A stretch of DNA of 64,000 nucleotides from Ciceribacter lividus (lineage in GTDB: Bacteria > Pseudomonadota > Alphaproteobacteria > Rhizobiales > Rhizobiaceae). Made by a program: the position numbers and the translations under genes. Numbering within the stretch: the first letter of the stretch is position 1; the number at the start of each line of letters is the position of its first letter. The notes beneath the pieces are model-generated. The model was given only the letters and a program-made list of their open reading frames with translations. It had not been told where the DNA came from and did not search any database. This document shows, one piece after another, positions 36,576 through 46,700 of the stretch. The stretch is taken from positions 124,001-188,000 of the forward strand of contig NZ_QPIX01000001.1 in the NCBI RefSeq assembly GCF_003337715.1. The letters are read 5' to 3'.

Positions 36576-36603
36576 CGCGCGGGAATGGTGCCATTCCCGC
36601 GCG
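36576..36603 (-). terminator. Strong intercistronic hairpin between choX and choW
   Basis: CGCGCGGGAATGG and CCATTCCCGCGCG form a perfect 13-bp inverted repeat with a 2-nt loop. The flanks AAACAAACGC (36557-36566) and GCGTTTGTTT (36601-36610) are also complementary, giving an alternative pairing. It lies just after the choX stop in the mRNA. It could stabilise the choX message or partly stop transcription so that the binding protein exceeds ChoW and ChoV. Confidence 0.7.
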
Positions 36604-36621
36604 TTTGTTTCAACGAACCGA

Positions 36622-37578
36622 TCAGAAACCGATCGCCGACTTTGCCGCTGCCAGAGCGTCGCCGCCGTCCTTGGTGGTGACGCCGGCAAGCCAGGGTTCG
36701 ACCGCCGAGCCGTTGGCCTTCAGCCATTCGGTCGCGGCTACTTCCGGGTCCTTGCCCTCATCGAGGATCTTGCCCATCACGACGTTTTCCATGTCGAGCG
36801 AGAAGACGAGGTTCTTCAGGAACTTGCCGACGTTCGGGCACTCGTCGAGATAGCCGGCGCGAACGTTGGTGTAGACCGAGGCGCCGCCGAAGTTCGGGCC
36901 GAAGGTGTCGTCGCCACCCGTGAGGTACGTCAGCTTGAAGTTGGAGTTCATCGGGTGCGGAGCCCAGCCGAGGAAGACGACCGGTGCGCCTTCCTGTTCG
37001 GCGCGGGCGACCTGGGCGAGCATGCCCTGTTCTGAGGATTCCACCACTTCGAAGCCTTCGAGGCCGAAGTCGTTCTTTTCGATCATTTCGAGAACGAGAC
37101 GGTTGCCGTCATTGCCCGGCTCGATGCCGTAGATCTTGCCGTCGAGTTCGTCCTTGTGCTTGGCGATATCGCCGAAGTCCTTGATGCCGAGTTCGGCACC
37201 CTTGGCGTTGGTCGCGAGCGTGTACTTCGCGCCTTCCAGGTTCGGTCCGAAGGATTCGACGGACTTGTCGTCGATGTAAGGCTTGATGTCGTTGCTCTGG
37301 CTCGGCATCCAGTTGCCGAGGAACACGTCGATGTCCTTGTTCTTCATCGAGGTGTAGGTGACCGGGAGGGAGAGTACGGTCACCGAGGTCTCGTAGCCGA
37401 GCGCCTTGAGGATCACGGATGCCGTGGCGGTCGTCGAGGTGATGTCGGTCCAGCCGACGTCGGAGAAGCGGACAGGCGAACAGCTCGCCGGCTCGGCAGC
37501 GAAGGCCGAAGCGGTTCCGAGCGCGAACACGGCCGCAGCCGTGGCGATCGAAAGGCGGCGCAAGTTGATTTTTTGCAT
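36622..37578 (-). CDS. choX: Choline-binding periplasmic protein ChoX
   Basis: 318 aa. Signal peptide MQKINLRRLSIATAAAVFAL with cleavage near AFA-AEPA. The mature protein has the OpuAC/ChoX signature SDVGWTDITSTTATASVIL and the aromatic ligand box sequence LGNWMPSQSNDI. ChoX binds choline with high affinity in the S. meliloti system. ATG 37578 has AAAGGGAG 10 bases upstream; the 11-codon upstream extension was rejected. First gene of the operon, and expression is probably induced by choline rather than osmotic stress, based on the S. meliloti homologue. Confidence 0.93.
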   Translation of the reverse strand: MQKINLRRLSIATAAAVFALGTASAFAAEPASCSPVRFSDVGWTDITSTTATASVILKALGYETSVTVLSLPVTYTSMKNKDIDVFLGNWMPSQSNDIKPYIDDKSVESFGPNLEGAKYTLATNAKGAELGIKDFGDIAKHKDELDGKIYGIEPGNDGNRLVLEMIEKNDFGLEGFEVVESSEQGMLAQVARAEQEGAPVVFLGWAPHPMNSNFKLTYLTGGDDTFGPNFGGASVYTNVRAGYLDECPNVGKFLKNLVFSLDMENVVMGKILDEGKDPEVAATEWLKANGSAVEPWLAGVTTKDGGDALAAAKSAIGF

Positions 37579-37810
37579 TGGTGGTACTCCCTTTTGTTTT
37601 AATGTTCCCAAGTCAACATTCTATACACCACAAAAGCAAGCGCATCCGCGCGTTTGCGCCGTGCTCCCTACCCCCTTTGCGACGTCTCGACATTTATTTT
37701 CCCGCAAAGCGCGTCTGTCGCCGCCTCCGGAAAAAGCTGTGATTCTTCGCTCCACGGGCTTCCATCCGGCCGAGCTTTTTCCGAAAGGGGCTGCGACCGG
37801 AGACACAAGC

Positions 37811-38392
37811 ATGGCAAAGCTCTATTTCAATTACGCATCGATGAACGCGGGCAAGTCCACGATGCTCCTGCAGGCCTCCTACAATTATCAGGAGCGCGGC
37901 ATGCGCACGGTGACTTTCACCGCCGCCTTCGACGACCGCAGCGGTGCGGGCAAGGTTGCTTCGCGCATCGGGCTTTCGACGGATGCGCTGACCTTCGACG
38001 CCGGGACCGACCTCTACTGCGCAATCGAGGAACTTGCCGCCGAAGGGGCGATCGCCTGTGTCTTCATCGACGAGGCGCAATTCCTGACCGAGGCGCATGT
38101 CTGGCAGCTCGCGCGCGTCGCCGACCGGATGTCCGTCCCGGTGATGGCCTACGGGCTGAGGACCGATTTCCAGGGCCGGCTCTTTCCCGGCTCGATGGCG
38201 CTTCTGGCGCTCGCCGACGAACTGAGGGAAATACGCACCATCTGTCATTGCGGCCGCAAGGCGACGATGGCCGCCCGCTTCGATGCCGCAGGTAACCTCA
38301 TCCGGGAGGGCGCGCAGATCGATGTCGGCGGCAACGAGAAGTATGATTCCTTCTGCCGCCGGCACTGGGACGAAAAATTCAATAGTGCCTGA
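37811..38392 (+). CDS. tdk: Thymidine kinase
   Basis: 193 aa type II thymidine kinase: P-loop ASMNAGKSTMLLQ (residues 9-21), Mg/Glu site FIDEAQFL, and a zinc site with CHCGRKA and SFCRRH supplying four Cys/His positions. It phosphorylates thymidine and deoxyuridine with ATP for salvage. The ATG at 37811 is the only start giving the family N-terminus (MAKLYFNYASMN). Stand-alone gene, divergent from choX. Confidence 0.95.
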   Translation: MAKLYFNYASMNAGKSTMLLQASYNYQERGMRTVTFTAAFDDRSGAGKVASRIGLSTDALTFDAGTDLYCAIEELAAEGAIACVFIDEAQFLTEAHVWQLARVADRMSVPVMAYGLRTDFQGRLFPGSMALLALADELREIRTICHCGRKATMAARFDAAGNLIREGAQIDVGGNEKYDSFCRRHWDEKFNSA

Positions 38393-38521
38393 GGTTTCCG
38401 CATCTGCCGTCGGATGCGTGTCGCCGCGGCAACCCGCCTCGTGGCAAAAGCCTTAAAATCGTCTATCTTCCGATCGTCACTGGCTACCCAGGGGCATCAA
38501 CGACGTGGAGAGAGGTATTCT

Positions 38522-38905
38522 ATGAAAATCAACTGTCTTGTCCTGGCCGCCGCGCTGGTCCTGCCTGCAGGTTTCGCCGCTGCCGACGGCGACCCGGTTG
38601 CCGGCGCCAAGGTTTTTAAACAATGCGCCGCCTGCCATACGGTCGACGGCAAGAACAAAGTCGGTCCGACGCTGCAGGGGGTGATCGGCCGTCCGGTCGC
38701 GACCGCTCAGGGGTTCAAGTATTCCAAGGCGATGACCGAATTCGGAGCTGACGGCAAGACCTGGACCGAGGACCTCCTGCAGTCCTACCTTCCCAAGCCG
38801 CGCGATCTCGTGAAGGGCACGACGATGACCTTCGTTGGCCTCAAGAAGGAAGACGACATCAAGAACGTCATCGCCTACCTGAAGGACCCGGCCGCCGCGC
38901 AGTAA
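38522..38905 (+). CDS. Small periplasmic c-type cytochrome
   Basis: 127 aa. Signal peptide MKINCLVLAAALVLPAGFAA, then a class I cytochrome c: haem motif CAACH in VFKQCAACHTVDGKNKVGPT, and a Met ligand in KGTTMTFVGLKKEDD. Resembles mitochondrial-type cytochrome c2 used as a soluble electron carrier between bc1 complex and oxidases. An AGAGAGG site precedes the ATG at 38522. A clear intrinsic terminator follows. Confidence 0.92.
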   Translation: MKINCLVLAAALVLPAGFAAADGDPVAGAKVFKQCAACHTVDGKNKVGPTLQGVIGRPVATAQGFKYSKAMTEFGADGKTWTEDLLQSYLPKPRDLVKGTTMTFVGLKKEDDIKNVIAYLKDPAAAQ

Positions 38906-38931
38906 GCGGCGCTTGCGGCATTGGAGCGAAG

Positions 38932-38960
38932 CCCCGTCGCCGTTCGGTGGCGGGGTTTTC
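38932..38960 (+). terminator. Rho-independent terminator after cytochrome c gene
   Basis: CCCCGTCGCC pairs with GGTGGCGGGG (10 bp with two G-T wobbles) around a GTTC loop, followed by TTTTCTGTT. It starts 27 bp after the cytochrome c stop. Confidence 0.85.
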
Positions 38961-39104
38961 TGTTCGCGCGCGTTCCGGTACTTCGCGCGGGAGGGGCTGC
39001 GGGCAGGCGGGGCCGCAATGGTCGGACCGGAGATTTCAGCTGATCTTTCGCAGCCTTACGTGGTAACCGTTGATCGGCGGCGAACCGCAGGGGAGGGAAG
39101 GACA

Positions 39105-39965
39105 ATGGCGAAGCTCGAACTGTTCGACCGGAAAGTCGAGACGGTCCGTGTCGCCCTCGGAGACCTGCGAGAAGAGACGGCGCAGTCGACCGCGGCACTC
39201 GCGAGGATCGCGGCCGCCGAAGGCGGGATGGAGGGCGGAGAACTCGACGCGCAAGCCGCCCGTGTCGCCGAGACCATCCGTCGGCAGGAGGCGATTGTCG
39301 CGACGATCGCCGAGCTCGTTTTCGGCCTCGATCAAGCGGCGGCGGCGATTGCCGGCGAATTCGAGGCGATCAAGCGGTTCACGCGCCGCGAACGCTTCGT
39401 CGCGTTCTTCTCTGCGCGGAAAGCCGCAAGGATGCGGCATTCGCGCACGATGGAGCATACGCTTGCCGCAAGGCTCGAGGACCTGCTTTCGAAATCCGGC
39501 GCGATCCTTCGCCTGATCGAGGATGAGCGTGCGTTTGCCTCCGAGCAGCAGCAAAGGGCCGAGGGAGACCTCGTCCACCTGATCGAACGCCGGAAGGGGA
39601 CGGCGCGCCTGCTCGACCTGGCGGCGCGGCAGCCCGACGAGTCCGGACTGTTCGCCGAGGACGCCCTGCTGGAACGCGCCACGTCCATTTTCCGGGCGCT
39701 GGTCGAATCGCTGAACGACGGCATCGCCGCCATGCAGACACTGCTCAACAAGCTCGCGATCGACGGGCAGCAACGACGTCTCCTCTGTCGGGCGGTCGAG
39801 GGCTGGGGCTTCGGCGGCTTCACGCCGGGCGTGGCGGGCGAGATCCACGCCACAAGCCAGGGCGCGCAGACTGCACGTGAGATCCGGCGTCGCAAGACGC
39901 TCGCCGACGACGCCTTTGCTCGTCGTTTCGTCAGGCTTCTGGAAAAGCACGACGCGTCCGGCTAA
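39105..39965 (+). CDS. Helical/coiled-coil hypothetical protein
   Basis: 286 aa, no signal peptide or TM segment. Strongly helical, charged sequence throughout (heptad-like around residues 5-60 and 120-190), for example LGDLREETAQSTAALARIAA. No known domain is recognised. GGGAGGGAAGG precedes the ATG. The next gene, 89 bp on, is an SPFH-domain protein; this one could be its cytoplasmic partner, but only the order suggests that. Codon use is chromosomal. Confidence 0.7.
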   Translation: MAKLELFDRKVETVRVALGDLREETAQSTAALARIAAAEGGMEGGELDAQAARVAETIRRQEAIVATIAELVFGLDQAAAAIAGEFEAIKRFTRRERFVAFFSARKAARMRHSRTMEHTLAARLEDLLSKSGAILRLIEDERAFASEQQQRAEGDLVHLIERRKGTARLLDLAARQPDESGLFAEDALLERATSIFRALVESLNDGIAAMQTLLNKLAIDGQQRRLLCRAVEGWGFGGFTPGVAGEIHATSQGAQTAREIRRRKTLADDAFARRFVRLLEKHDASG

Positions 39966-40054
39966 GACTTCCGGCAGGGCGGCCACGTCGCGCGCGGCTG
40001 CGGTGTGTTCAGCGGTGTCGAACGACATCGCAAGGGAAAGGTTCAGGGGGACAA

Positions 40055-40966
40055 ATGGCAAAGCTTGCATTGGGGCACGCACTCGGAAGCAATGGCGGCG
40101 GGTCGTCTGCCGGCGGCAGCGGGCGGGCGAGAATTTTGCTCTACGTCGGTGTCGCCGCGATCGTCGCGGTCATGGGGAGCAAGTCGTTCTATACGGTCGA
40201 CGAAGGGGAGCGCGGCGTGATCCTGCGGATGGGGGCGGTGGTCGGCACCGCCGAGCCGGGGCTGGGTTTCAAGATCCCGTTTCTCGACCGGGTCGTGAAG
40301 ATCAGCGTCCAGAGCCGTGCCCAGATCTACGAACAGGTGGAAACCTATTCCCGCGACCAGCAGGCTGCGACGATGAAGCTCTCCGTCAACTACCGGCTTC
40401 CGGCGAACGAGGTCGAGCGCATCTACGCCGAGTACGGTGGCGAGGACGGCGTGGTGCAGCGCCTGATCGACCGGCGCGTCTTCGAACAGGCGAAGAACGT
40501 CTTCGGCAAGTTCAACGCCGTGACCGCGATCCAGGAGCGTGTGCGACTGAATGCGGAAACGGAAACCGCGATCCGCGATGCGGTGAAGGGACCGGTCCTC
40601 ATCGACAGCGTGCAGATCGAGAACATCGATTTTTCGGACGCTTACGAGCAATCGATCGAAAACCGCATGCTGGCCGAGGTCGAAGTGCAGAAGCTGCGAC
40701 AGAACGCCGAGCGGGAAAAGGTGCAGGCGGAGATCACCGTGACCCAGGCGAACGCCCAGGCGCAGGCCGTGCGCGCGCAGGCGGAGGCGCAGGCTGCGGC
40801 GACGCGGCTTGCCGGCGAGGCGGAAGCTGACGCCATCCGGGCGAAGGGGGCGGCGCTGCGCGACAACCCGGCGCTAATCGACCTCATCGCTGCGGAGCGT
40901 TGGAACGGCCAGTTGCCGGCAACGATGATTCCGGGTTCAGCCGTTCCGTTCATCGGAACCAAATAG
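40055..40966 (+). CDS. SPFH-domain (prohibitin/HflC-like) membrane protein
   Basis: 303 aa. Gly-rich cytoplasmic tip, a single TM (RILLYVGVAAIVAVMGSKSF, residues ~26-45), an SPFH domain (FYTVDEGERGVILRMGAVVG onward), then a long Ala/Gln/Glu-rich coiled coil (NAQAQAVRAQAEAQAAATRL). Prohibitin-type proteins form large membrane rings that organise proteases such as FtsH. The paired HflK is absent here, so this is the stand-alone prohibitin class. Neighbours are a coiled-coil protein and a DUF2333 protein. Confidence 0.9.
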   Translation: MAKLALGHALGSNGGGSSAGGSGRARILLYVGVAAIVAVMGSKSFYTVDEGERGVILRMGAVVGTAEPGLGFKIPFLDRVVKISVQSRAQIYEQVETYSRDQQAATMKLSVNYRLPANEVERIYAEYGGEDGVVQRLIDRRVFEQAKNVFGKFNAVTAIQERVRLNAETETAIRDAVKGPVLIDSVQIENIDFSDAYEQSIENRMLAEVEVQKLRQNAEREKVQAEITVTQANAQAQAVRAQAEAQAAATRLAGEAEADAIRAKGAALRDNPALIDLIAAERWNGQLPATMIPGSAVPFIGTK

Positions 40967-41148
40967 GGCGGGCGTCGGCCGCTTCCCGGACGCTGTGTCG
41001 CGCTTGGTCTCGGCGGAAGCTGCTTCTATGATGCTGTCAAAGGCGATCGGCGGGTGCTTCGTCAGGCTGTTGCATCCCGCCCCGTCGAGACATATGTGCA
41101 TGACGAGAGAAGCTCTCGCCATGGCTGCGACGGCATAAGGAGACGACC

Positions 41149-42258
41149 ATGCTTGATCCGATCATTGCATTCTTCCATCGCGTCTTCAGCGCCGTCGGTC
41201 GTGGTGTCGGACTGGTCGTCGCCGGGCTGCTCTGGCCCTTTCTCGCCGCCCATGGATGGTATTCGCGCCGGACCTGGCTGGTCAGGGGGCCTATCCTCCT
41301 GTTCCTCCTGCTCGTCCTCGTCTTCTACGCCCAGTTCTTCTGGCGCACACAGGTCTGGTACAATTTCGATCCCGAATTCGTGAAAGCCTACAAGTTCGAG
41401 GAACGCACGGTTCCGGCCGGCCAGCCGGTCGCGGAGCGGCCTGGAACCTGTCAGAATTCGGCGGTCGTCAGTGTCGTCACCGACCTCACCGACGCCAACG
41501 TCAACAAGAACACCTGGATTTCCTCGACGCTGATCTACAAGCTCGGCTTCTTCGGGGTTGACTGGGATCACACGCCCTTCTTCGACAACAAGGCCTCCTT
41601 CCAGCGCGGCGTCAACCAGGTCGCCCGCCGTATGGCGATCGAGCTCGTCGACAATCTCGGCCGCGTGCGTGGCACGTCGAGCATCAACAACGACCTGCAG
41701 GATGCACGCGGCAATATCCAGTTCGACGAGGGTACATGGTATTTCGGCATCAGTCCCTTCGGTCTCAAGACGCCGACCCCGAGCTTCTACCGTGCGGCCA
41801 TTCGCAACTGGACGAAGTTCAACGCCGATCTTTCCGCCTGCAAGGCCGTCGTCGATCCGCGCGCCGACAATCTGGTCCAGCTTCTCGACCGCTTGGCGAG
41901 CGATCTCGGCAGCACGTCCGACATCCTGCGCCGACGCTCGGAGGACTTCAACTCCGGCTGGTTCGACACCCGCGCGGACGACCGCTTCTGGTTCGCCTAT
42001 GGCCAGCTCTATGGGCAGTATGCGGTGCTGCAGGCGGCGCGCGCCGATTTCGTCGACGTCATCCGCGAGCGCAATCTGACCGCCATATGGTCGGAGATGG
42101 AAAAGCAGTTGCAGGCGGCGCTCAGAATTCAGCCCGCGATCATCTCGAACGGCAGCGAGGACGGCTGGATCATGCCGACGCATCTCGCGACAATGGGCTT
42201 CTACATGCTTCGCGTCCGCTCGAACATGGTGGAACTCCGCTCGGTGCTCGATCGCTGA
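41149..42258 (+). CDS. DUF2333-family membrane protein
   Basis: 369 aa. Cytoplasmic N-terminus with two hydrophobic stretches: residues ~15-33 and a TM at ~46-66 (GPILLFLLLVLVFYAQFFW), followed by a large periplasmic domain. DUF2333 hallmarks are VSVVTDLTDANVNKNTWISS and FWFAYGQLYGQYAVLQAARA. Function is unknown; family members are widespread in alphaproteobacteria. Third in a run of same-strand genes with an SPFH protein, separated by 182 bp. Confidence 0.8.
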   Translation: MLDPIIAFFHRVFSAVGRGVGLVVAGLLWPFLAAHGWYSRRTWLVRGPILLFLLLVLVFYAQFFWRTQVWYNFDPEFVKAYKFEERTVPAGQPVAERPGTCQNSAVVSVVTDLTDANVNKNTWISSTLIYKLGFFGVDWDHTPFFDNKASFQRGVNQVARRMAIELVDNLGRVRGTSSINNDLQDARGNIQFDEGTWYFGISPFGLKTPTPSFYRAAIRNWTKFNADLSACKAVVDPRADNLVQLLDRLASDLGSTSDILRRRSEDFNSGWFDTRADDRFWFAYGQLYGQYAVLQAARADFVDVIRERNLTAIWSEMEKQLQAALRIQPAIISNGSEDGWIMPTHLATMGFYMLRVRSNMVELRSVLDR

Positions 42259-42323
42259 GGCGGTCGGACGCCGTCCTTCAGCGCGGCGCTGGTTGTCTGC
42301 AGGATCGGGAGGACGGAAAGCCG

Positions 42324-43040
42324 TCAGATCAGTTTCAGCCGGATCGCCTTGGCGACAAGCTGTGTGCGGTTTACGCAGTCGAGCTTCTTGATCGCGTTCA
42401 TCATGTAGGCGTTGACCGTGTGGTCGGAGAGGGAGAGGATCTGTCCGATCTCGACCGAGGTCTTTCCTTGCGCAGTCCAGCGAAGCACTTCGAGTTCACG
42501 CGCCGAGAGAAGGTTGGCGCAGGCCTTTTCGGCGCGGCGAATGCGGTCGAACACGTCGAAGGCCTGCAGTGTGATCATGCCGAGTTCGTTGATTTCGGCC
42601 TGGGTCAGCGGCGGGCGGCTTCCATCGTAACGGAAGAAATAGCGGCTGGAATCGACCGAAGTCAGCGGAAAGATGAGACCCATCTTCAGCCCGTATTTCC
42701 TGAGCAGATCGAATATCACCTGCGGGAAGTCGAAATCGCAGGCGCCGTCGTCGTCGACGGTCCAGCATTGCGGCATCACCGACCGGCTGAGTTGCGGCAG
42801 GACCGGGCAGTAGCGCAGCAGGCGGTTGGAGTCGAACTCGCGGACGTACTGTGCGGGAAGGGTGGTTTCGAGGAAGTGCGGGGCCAGGAACTCGTCATCC
42901 GCAGACGGGACGGTGAGCACGGAAACATGCTGCAGCCCGAACCGCTCCGCCACCCGCATCATGCACTCCATGAATCCGGAACGTGTCTCGATGCTGGTAA
43001 TCTCGCTGCTGAGGAGCGACTGGCGTTGGGCGGCTATCAT
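42324..43040 (-). CDS. LuxR-family regulator (orphan autoinducer-type)
   Basis: 238 aa. N-terminal autoinducer-binding-type domain (about residues 20-160; conserved Asp and Trp in YVREFDSNRLLRYCP and QCWTVDDDG) and C-terminal LuxR HTH (LSARELEVLRWTAQGKTSVE, then IGQILSLSDHTVNAYMMNAI). No luxI synthase gene is nearby, so it is a LuxR solo. Whether it binds acyl-homoserine lactones, a plant signal or nothing is not decidable here. It is AT-rich upstream and lies beside the putR-putA pair on the reverse strand. Confidence 0.85.
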   Translation of the reverse strand: MIAAQRQSLLSSEITSIETRSGFMECMMRVAERFGLQHVSVLTVPSADDEFLAPHFLETTLPAQYVREFDSNRLLRYCPVLPQLSRSVMPQCWTVDDDGACDFDFPQVIFDLLRKYGLKMGLIFPLTSVDSSRYFFRYDGSRPPLTQAEINELGMITLQAFDVFDRIRRAEKACANLLSARELEVLRWTAQGKTSVEIGQILSLSDHTVNAYMMNAIKKLDCVNRTQLVAKAIRLKLI

Positions 43041-43202
43041 CTGAGCGGGTTCGAACTAGACCTGTTAGAATGTTAACTTTAGCGAATATAGCAGAATGAT
43101 TAAAAAGTCAGCTTTTTTTACCGCCGTCGCCGGCAGTGACGGGAATAATTTCGGGAAGCTTCGATTTATCGTTAAATCACAATATGTTATCTTTTCTATA
43201 TG

Positions 43203-43664
43203 TCAGACGGGAAGGAGTGAGCCGGCTTTGACTTCCTCCATGACGGCATAGGTGTGCGTCTCGCGCACGCCCGGGAGTGGCAGAATCACTTCGGATAGAA
43301 ACTGCCGGTAGGCCTCCATGCCGGCCACCCTGGCCTTGACGAGATAATCGAAGCCGCCGGCGACCATGTGGCATTCGATCACATCGTCGCTGCGCTTCAC
43401 CGCCGCCGCGAAAGCGTCGAAGACATCGGGTGTGGTGCGGTCGAGCTTGACTTCGATGAAGACGAGCAGGCTGCGCCCGAGTTTCTGCGGCGAAAGGATC
43501 GCCATGTAACCGGTGATGAAGCCGTCGCGGGTCAGTCTCTTGACCCGCTCCGCCGTGGCTGTGGGCGAAAGGCTCACGCGTTCGGCCAGTTCGATATTGG
43601 TGAGCCGGCCCTCCTGCTGGAGGGCGCGGAGGATCTTGCGGTCGAGGCGGTCAAGCTCTTTCAT
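43203..43664 (-). CDS. putR: Lrp/AsnC-family activator of putA (PutR-like)
   Basis: 153 aa. N-terminal HTH (LDRKILRALQQEGRLTNIEL, AERVSLSPTATAERVKRL) and a C-terminal RAM ligand domain (DVIECHMVAGGFDYLVKARV). It is divergent from putA with a 110-bp intergenic region, the arrangement of alphaproteobacterial PutR, which senses proline and activates putA. Name assigned from family and position. Confidence 0.87.
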   Translation of the reverse strand: MKELDRLDRKILRALQQEGRLTNIELAERVSLSPTATAERVKRLTRDGFITGYMAILSPQKLGRSLLVFIEVKLDRTTPDVFDAFAAAVKRSDDVIECHMVAGGFDYLVKARVAGMEAYRQFLSEVILPLPGVRETHTYAVMEEVKAGSLLPV

Positions 43665-43774
43665 TGTTCCCTACGGATATCGATATTCGTGGACATTTTC
43701 TCTGAGTCTATATCAAAACATGGCGAGTATCGCTAGTATGTTGTCGATATGTTGCCGATAACACGGAGGTGACA

Positions 43775-46700
43775 ATGATCAACGCAGACATGCCCGCAGT
43801 TCCGCCCTTCAGCGCTCCCTTTGCCGGCGACGACGACGCTCTTCTCGGGCAACTTGCCGCGGAGATTTCCTTCACGCCTGCCCAGAATGCCGCCATCGAT
43901 CGGCGTGCGACGCGCTTCGTCGAGGCGATCCGCGACAATTCCGGCTCGATCGGCGGGGTGGAGGATTTTCTGCGCGAATACGGGCTTTCCACCCGCGAGG
44001 GGCTGGCGCTGATGGTGCTTGCCGAGGCGCTGCTGCGCGTGCCCGATGCCCTGACGCAGGACCGGCTGATCGAGGACAAGTTGAAGGAAGGCGGCTGGAG
44101 CGAACATGAGGCGCATGGCGACAGCTGGTTCGTTTCGGCGTCCGCCTGGGCGCTCGGCCTGTCCGCCCGCGTCATCCGTCCGGGCGAGACGCCGGAGGGT
44201 GTCGTGCGCGGCCTCGTCAAGCGGCTCGGGCTTCCGACGGTGCGCAGCGCCACCAAGCAGGCGATGCGGTTCCTCGGCCATCACTTCGTGCTCGGCGAGA
44301 CGATGAAGGATGCGTTGTCGCGTGCGGCCAAGAGCGAGGAGAAGGGCTATCGCCATTCCTTCGACATGCTGGGCGAGGGCGCGCGGACATCGGCCGACGC
44401 CAAGCGCTACTTCCAGTCCTATGCCGAGGCGATCGAGGCGATCGGCGCCTTCATGGCGAAGCACGGCAAGGGCAAGCGGCTGCCCGACCGCATGGGCATC
44501 TCGGTCAAACTCTCGGCGCTGCACCCGCGCTATCTCGCGACCCATCGCGACCGCGTCATGCGCGAACTGGTGCCCGACCTCCTGAAGCTCGCGCAGATGG
44601 CCAAGGCCCACGAGCTCAACTTCACCGTCGACGCGGAAGAGGCCGACCGGCTGGAACTGTCGCTCGACGTGATCGCCGCCGTCTTCGCCGATCCCTCGCT
44701 TGCCGGCTGGGACGGCTTCGGTCTGGCGATCCAGTCCTATCAGAAGCGCGCGCCGGAGGTGATCGACTACATCGACGCTCTCTGCACGGCCCATGGCCGG
44801 CGGATGATGGTTCGCCTCGTCAAGGGCGCCTACTGGGATACCGAGATCAAGCGGGCGCAGGAGCGGGGGCTCGACGATTATCCGGTCTGGACGCGCAAGC
44901 CGGCGACGGACCTCGCCTATCTCGCCTGCGCGAGCCGGCTGCTCGCCAAGCGGGCACGCATCTTTCCGCAGTTTGCGACCCACAATGCGCTGACCGTCTC
45001 GACCATCCTCGAACTTGCCGGCGCGGACCGCTCCGGCTTCGAGTTCCAGCGCCTCCACGGCATGGGCGAGGCGCTCTACAACAGCCTTCTCTCCGGCGAG
45101 GATCGCGTCGCCTGCCGCATCTATGCGCCGGTCGGCGGCTATCGCGACCTGCTCGCCTACCTTGTCCGTCGCCTGCTTGAAAACGGCGCCAATTCCTCTT
45201 TTGTCGCGGTTGCCGGCGACAAGAACGTGCCGGTCGCCAAGCTGCTGGAACGGCCGGCGGAGCGGCTCGGGCTCGATCAGGGCCGCAGCGTCCGTCACAG
45301 CCAGATCCCGCGGCCGCTGCAGATCTACGGCGCCCGCAAGAACAGCGCCGGATTCGAATTCGGCCATCGCGAAAGCCTCGCGCAACTCGTGAATGAACTC
45401 TCCGCCGCGCGTTTCGACATCGCCGCCGTGCCGCTGGTTCCGGGCGTGGCGCCGGCCGGCGAAGTGCAGCCGGTGCTCTCTCCCGCAGACCGGTCGCGCC
45501 GCATCGGCACGGTGGTGAACGCCACCGCCGCCGACGTCGACAAGGCGTTCGTTGCCGCCCGCAAGGGCTTTGCCGCCTGGTCGCGCGAGCCGGTCGAGAC
45601 GCGGGCCGCCTGCCTCGAACGGATGGCGGAGCTTCTGGAAGCCGATCGCATCCGGTTCGTCGCGCTGCTTTCCGCGGAAGCCGGCAAGACGCTCGACGAC
45701 GGCATTGCCGAGGTGCGCGAGGCGATCGATTTCTGCCGCTACTACGCCGGCGAGGCGCGGCGGCTCTTCGCCGAGGCGGAAGCGATGCCCGGCCCGACCG
45801 GCGAGGACAACCGCCTGTTCTGGCGCGGCCGCGGCGTGTTCGCCTGCATTTCGCCGTGGAACTTCCCGCTGGCGATCTTCCTCGGACAGGTGTCGGCGGC
45901 GCTCGTCGCCGGCAACGCGGTGCTCGCCAAGCCCGCGCCGCAGACGCCGCTCGTCGCCTACGAGGCGGTCCGGCTCTTCCACAGGGCCGGTGTTCCGGCC
46001 GACGTGCTCTGCCTGCTGCCGGGTGCCGGCGAAGTCGGCGCGGCGATCGCCGCCCATTCGAAGCTCGGCGGGCTCGCCTTCACCGGTTCGACCGCGACGG
46101 CCCAGGCGATCAACCGCTCGCTTGCCGCCAAGAACGGGCCGATCGTGCCGCTGATTGCCGAAACCGGGGGCATCAACGCGATGATCGTCGACGCGACCGC
46201 GCTCGGCGAGCAGGTGGCCGACGACGTGGTGATGTCAGCCTTTCGCTCGGCGGGCCAGCGCTGCTCGGCGCTCAGGATCCTCTACCTGCAGGAAGACATT
46301 GCCGACGGCATGCTGGAAATGATCGAAGGGGCGGCGCGTGAGCTCACCCTCGGCGATCCGGCACGGATCACCACCGATGTCGGTCCGGTGATCGACGAGA
46401 AGCAGCAGGCGATGCTGACCGGCCACATCGAGGACATGCGCAAGTCGCAGAAGGTCCGCTATGCCGGGACGGTTCCGAATACCGGCGTCTTCGTCGCCCC
46501 GCACATCATCGAGCTCGACCGGCCGGAGGCGCTCACCAAGGAAGTCTTCGGTCCCGTCCTGCACGTCGTGCGCTGGAAGGCGAAGGACCTGCCGAAGGTC
46601 GTCGAGGTGATCGCGGCGACCGGCTACGGGCTCACGCTCGGCGTCCACAGCCGCATCGAGGCGACGGTGCGCACCGTCGCCGAGACCCTCGATGCCGGCA

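Noticed and set aside
43733-46057. 774-codon reverse-strand open frame across putA
   Set aside because: It is antisense to a clearly conserved enzyme, has a biased composition (many Arg, Gly, His, Asp), no homology pattern and no ribosome site. High-GC genes commonly leave such frames open.
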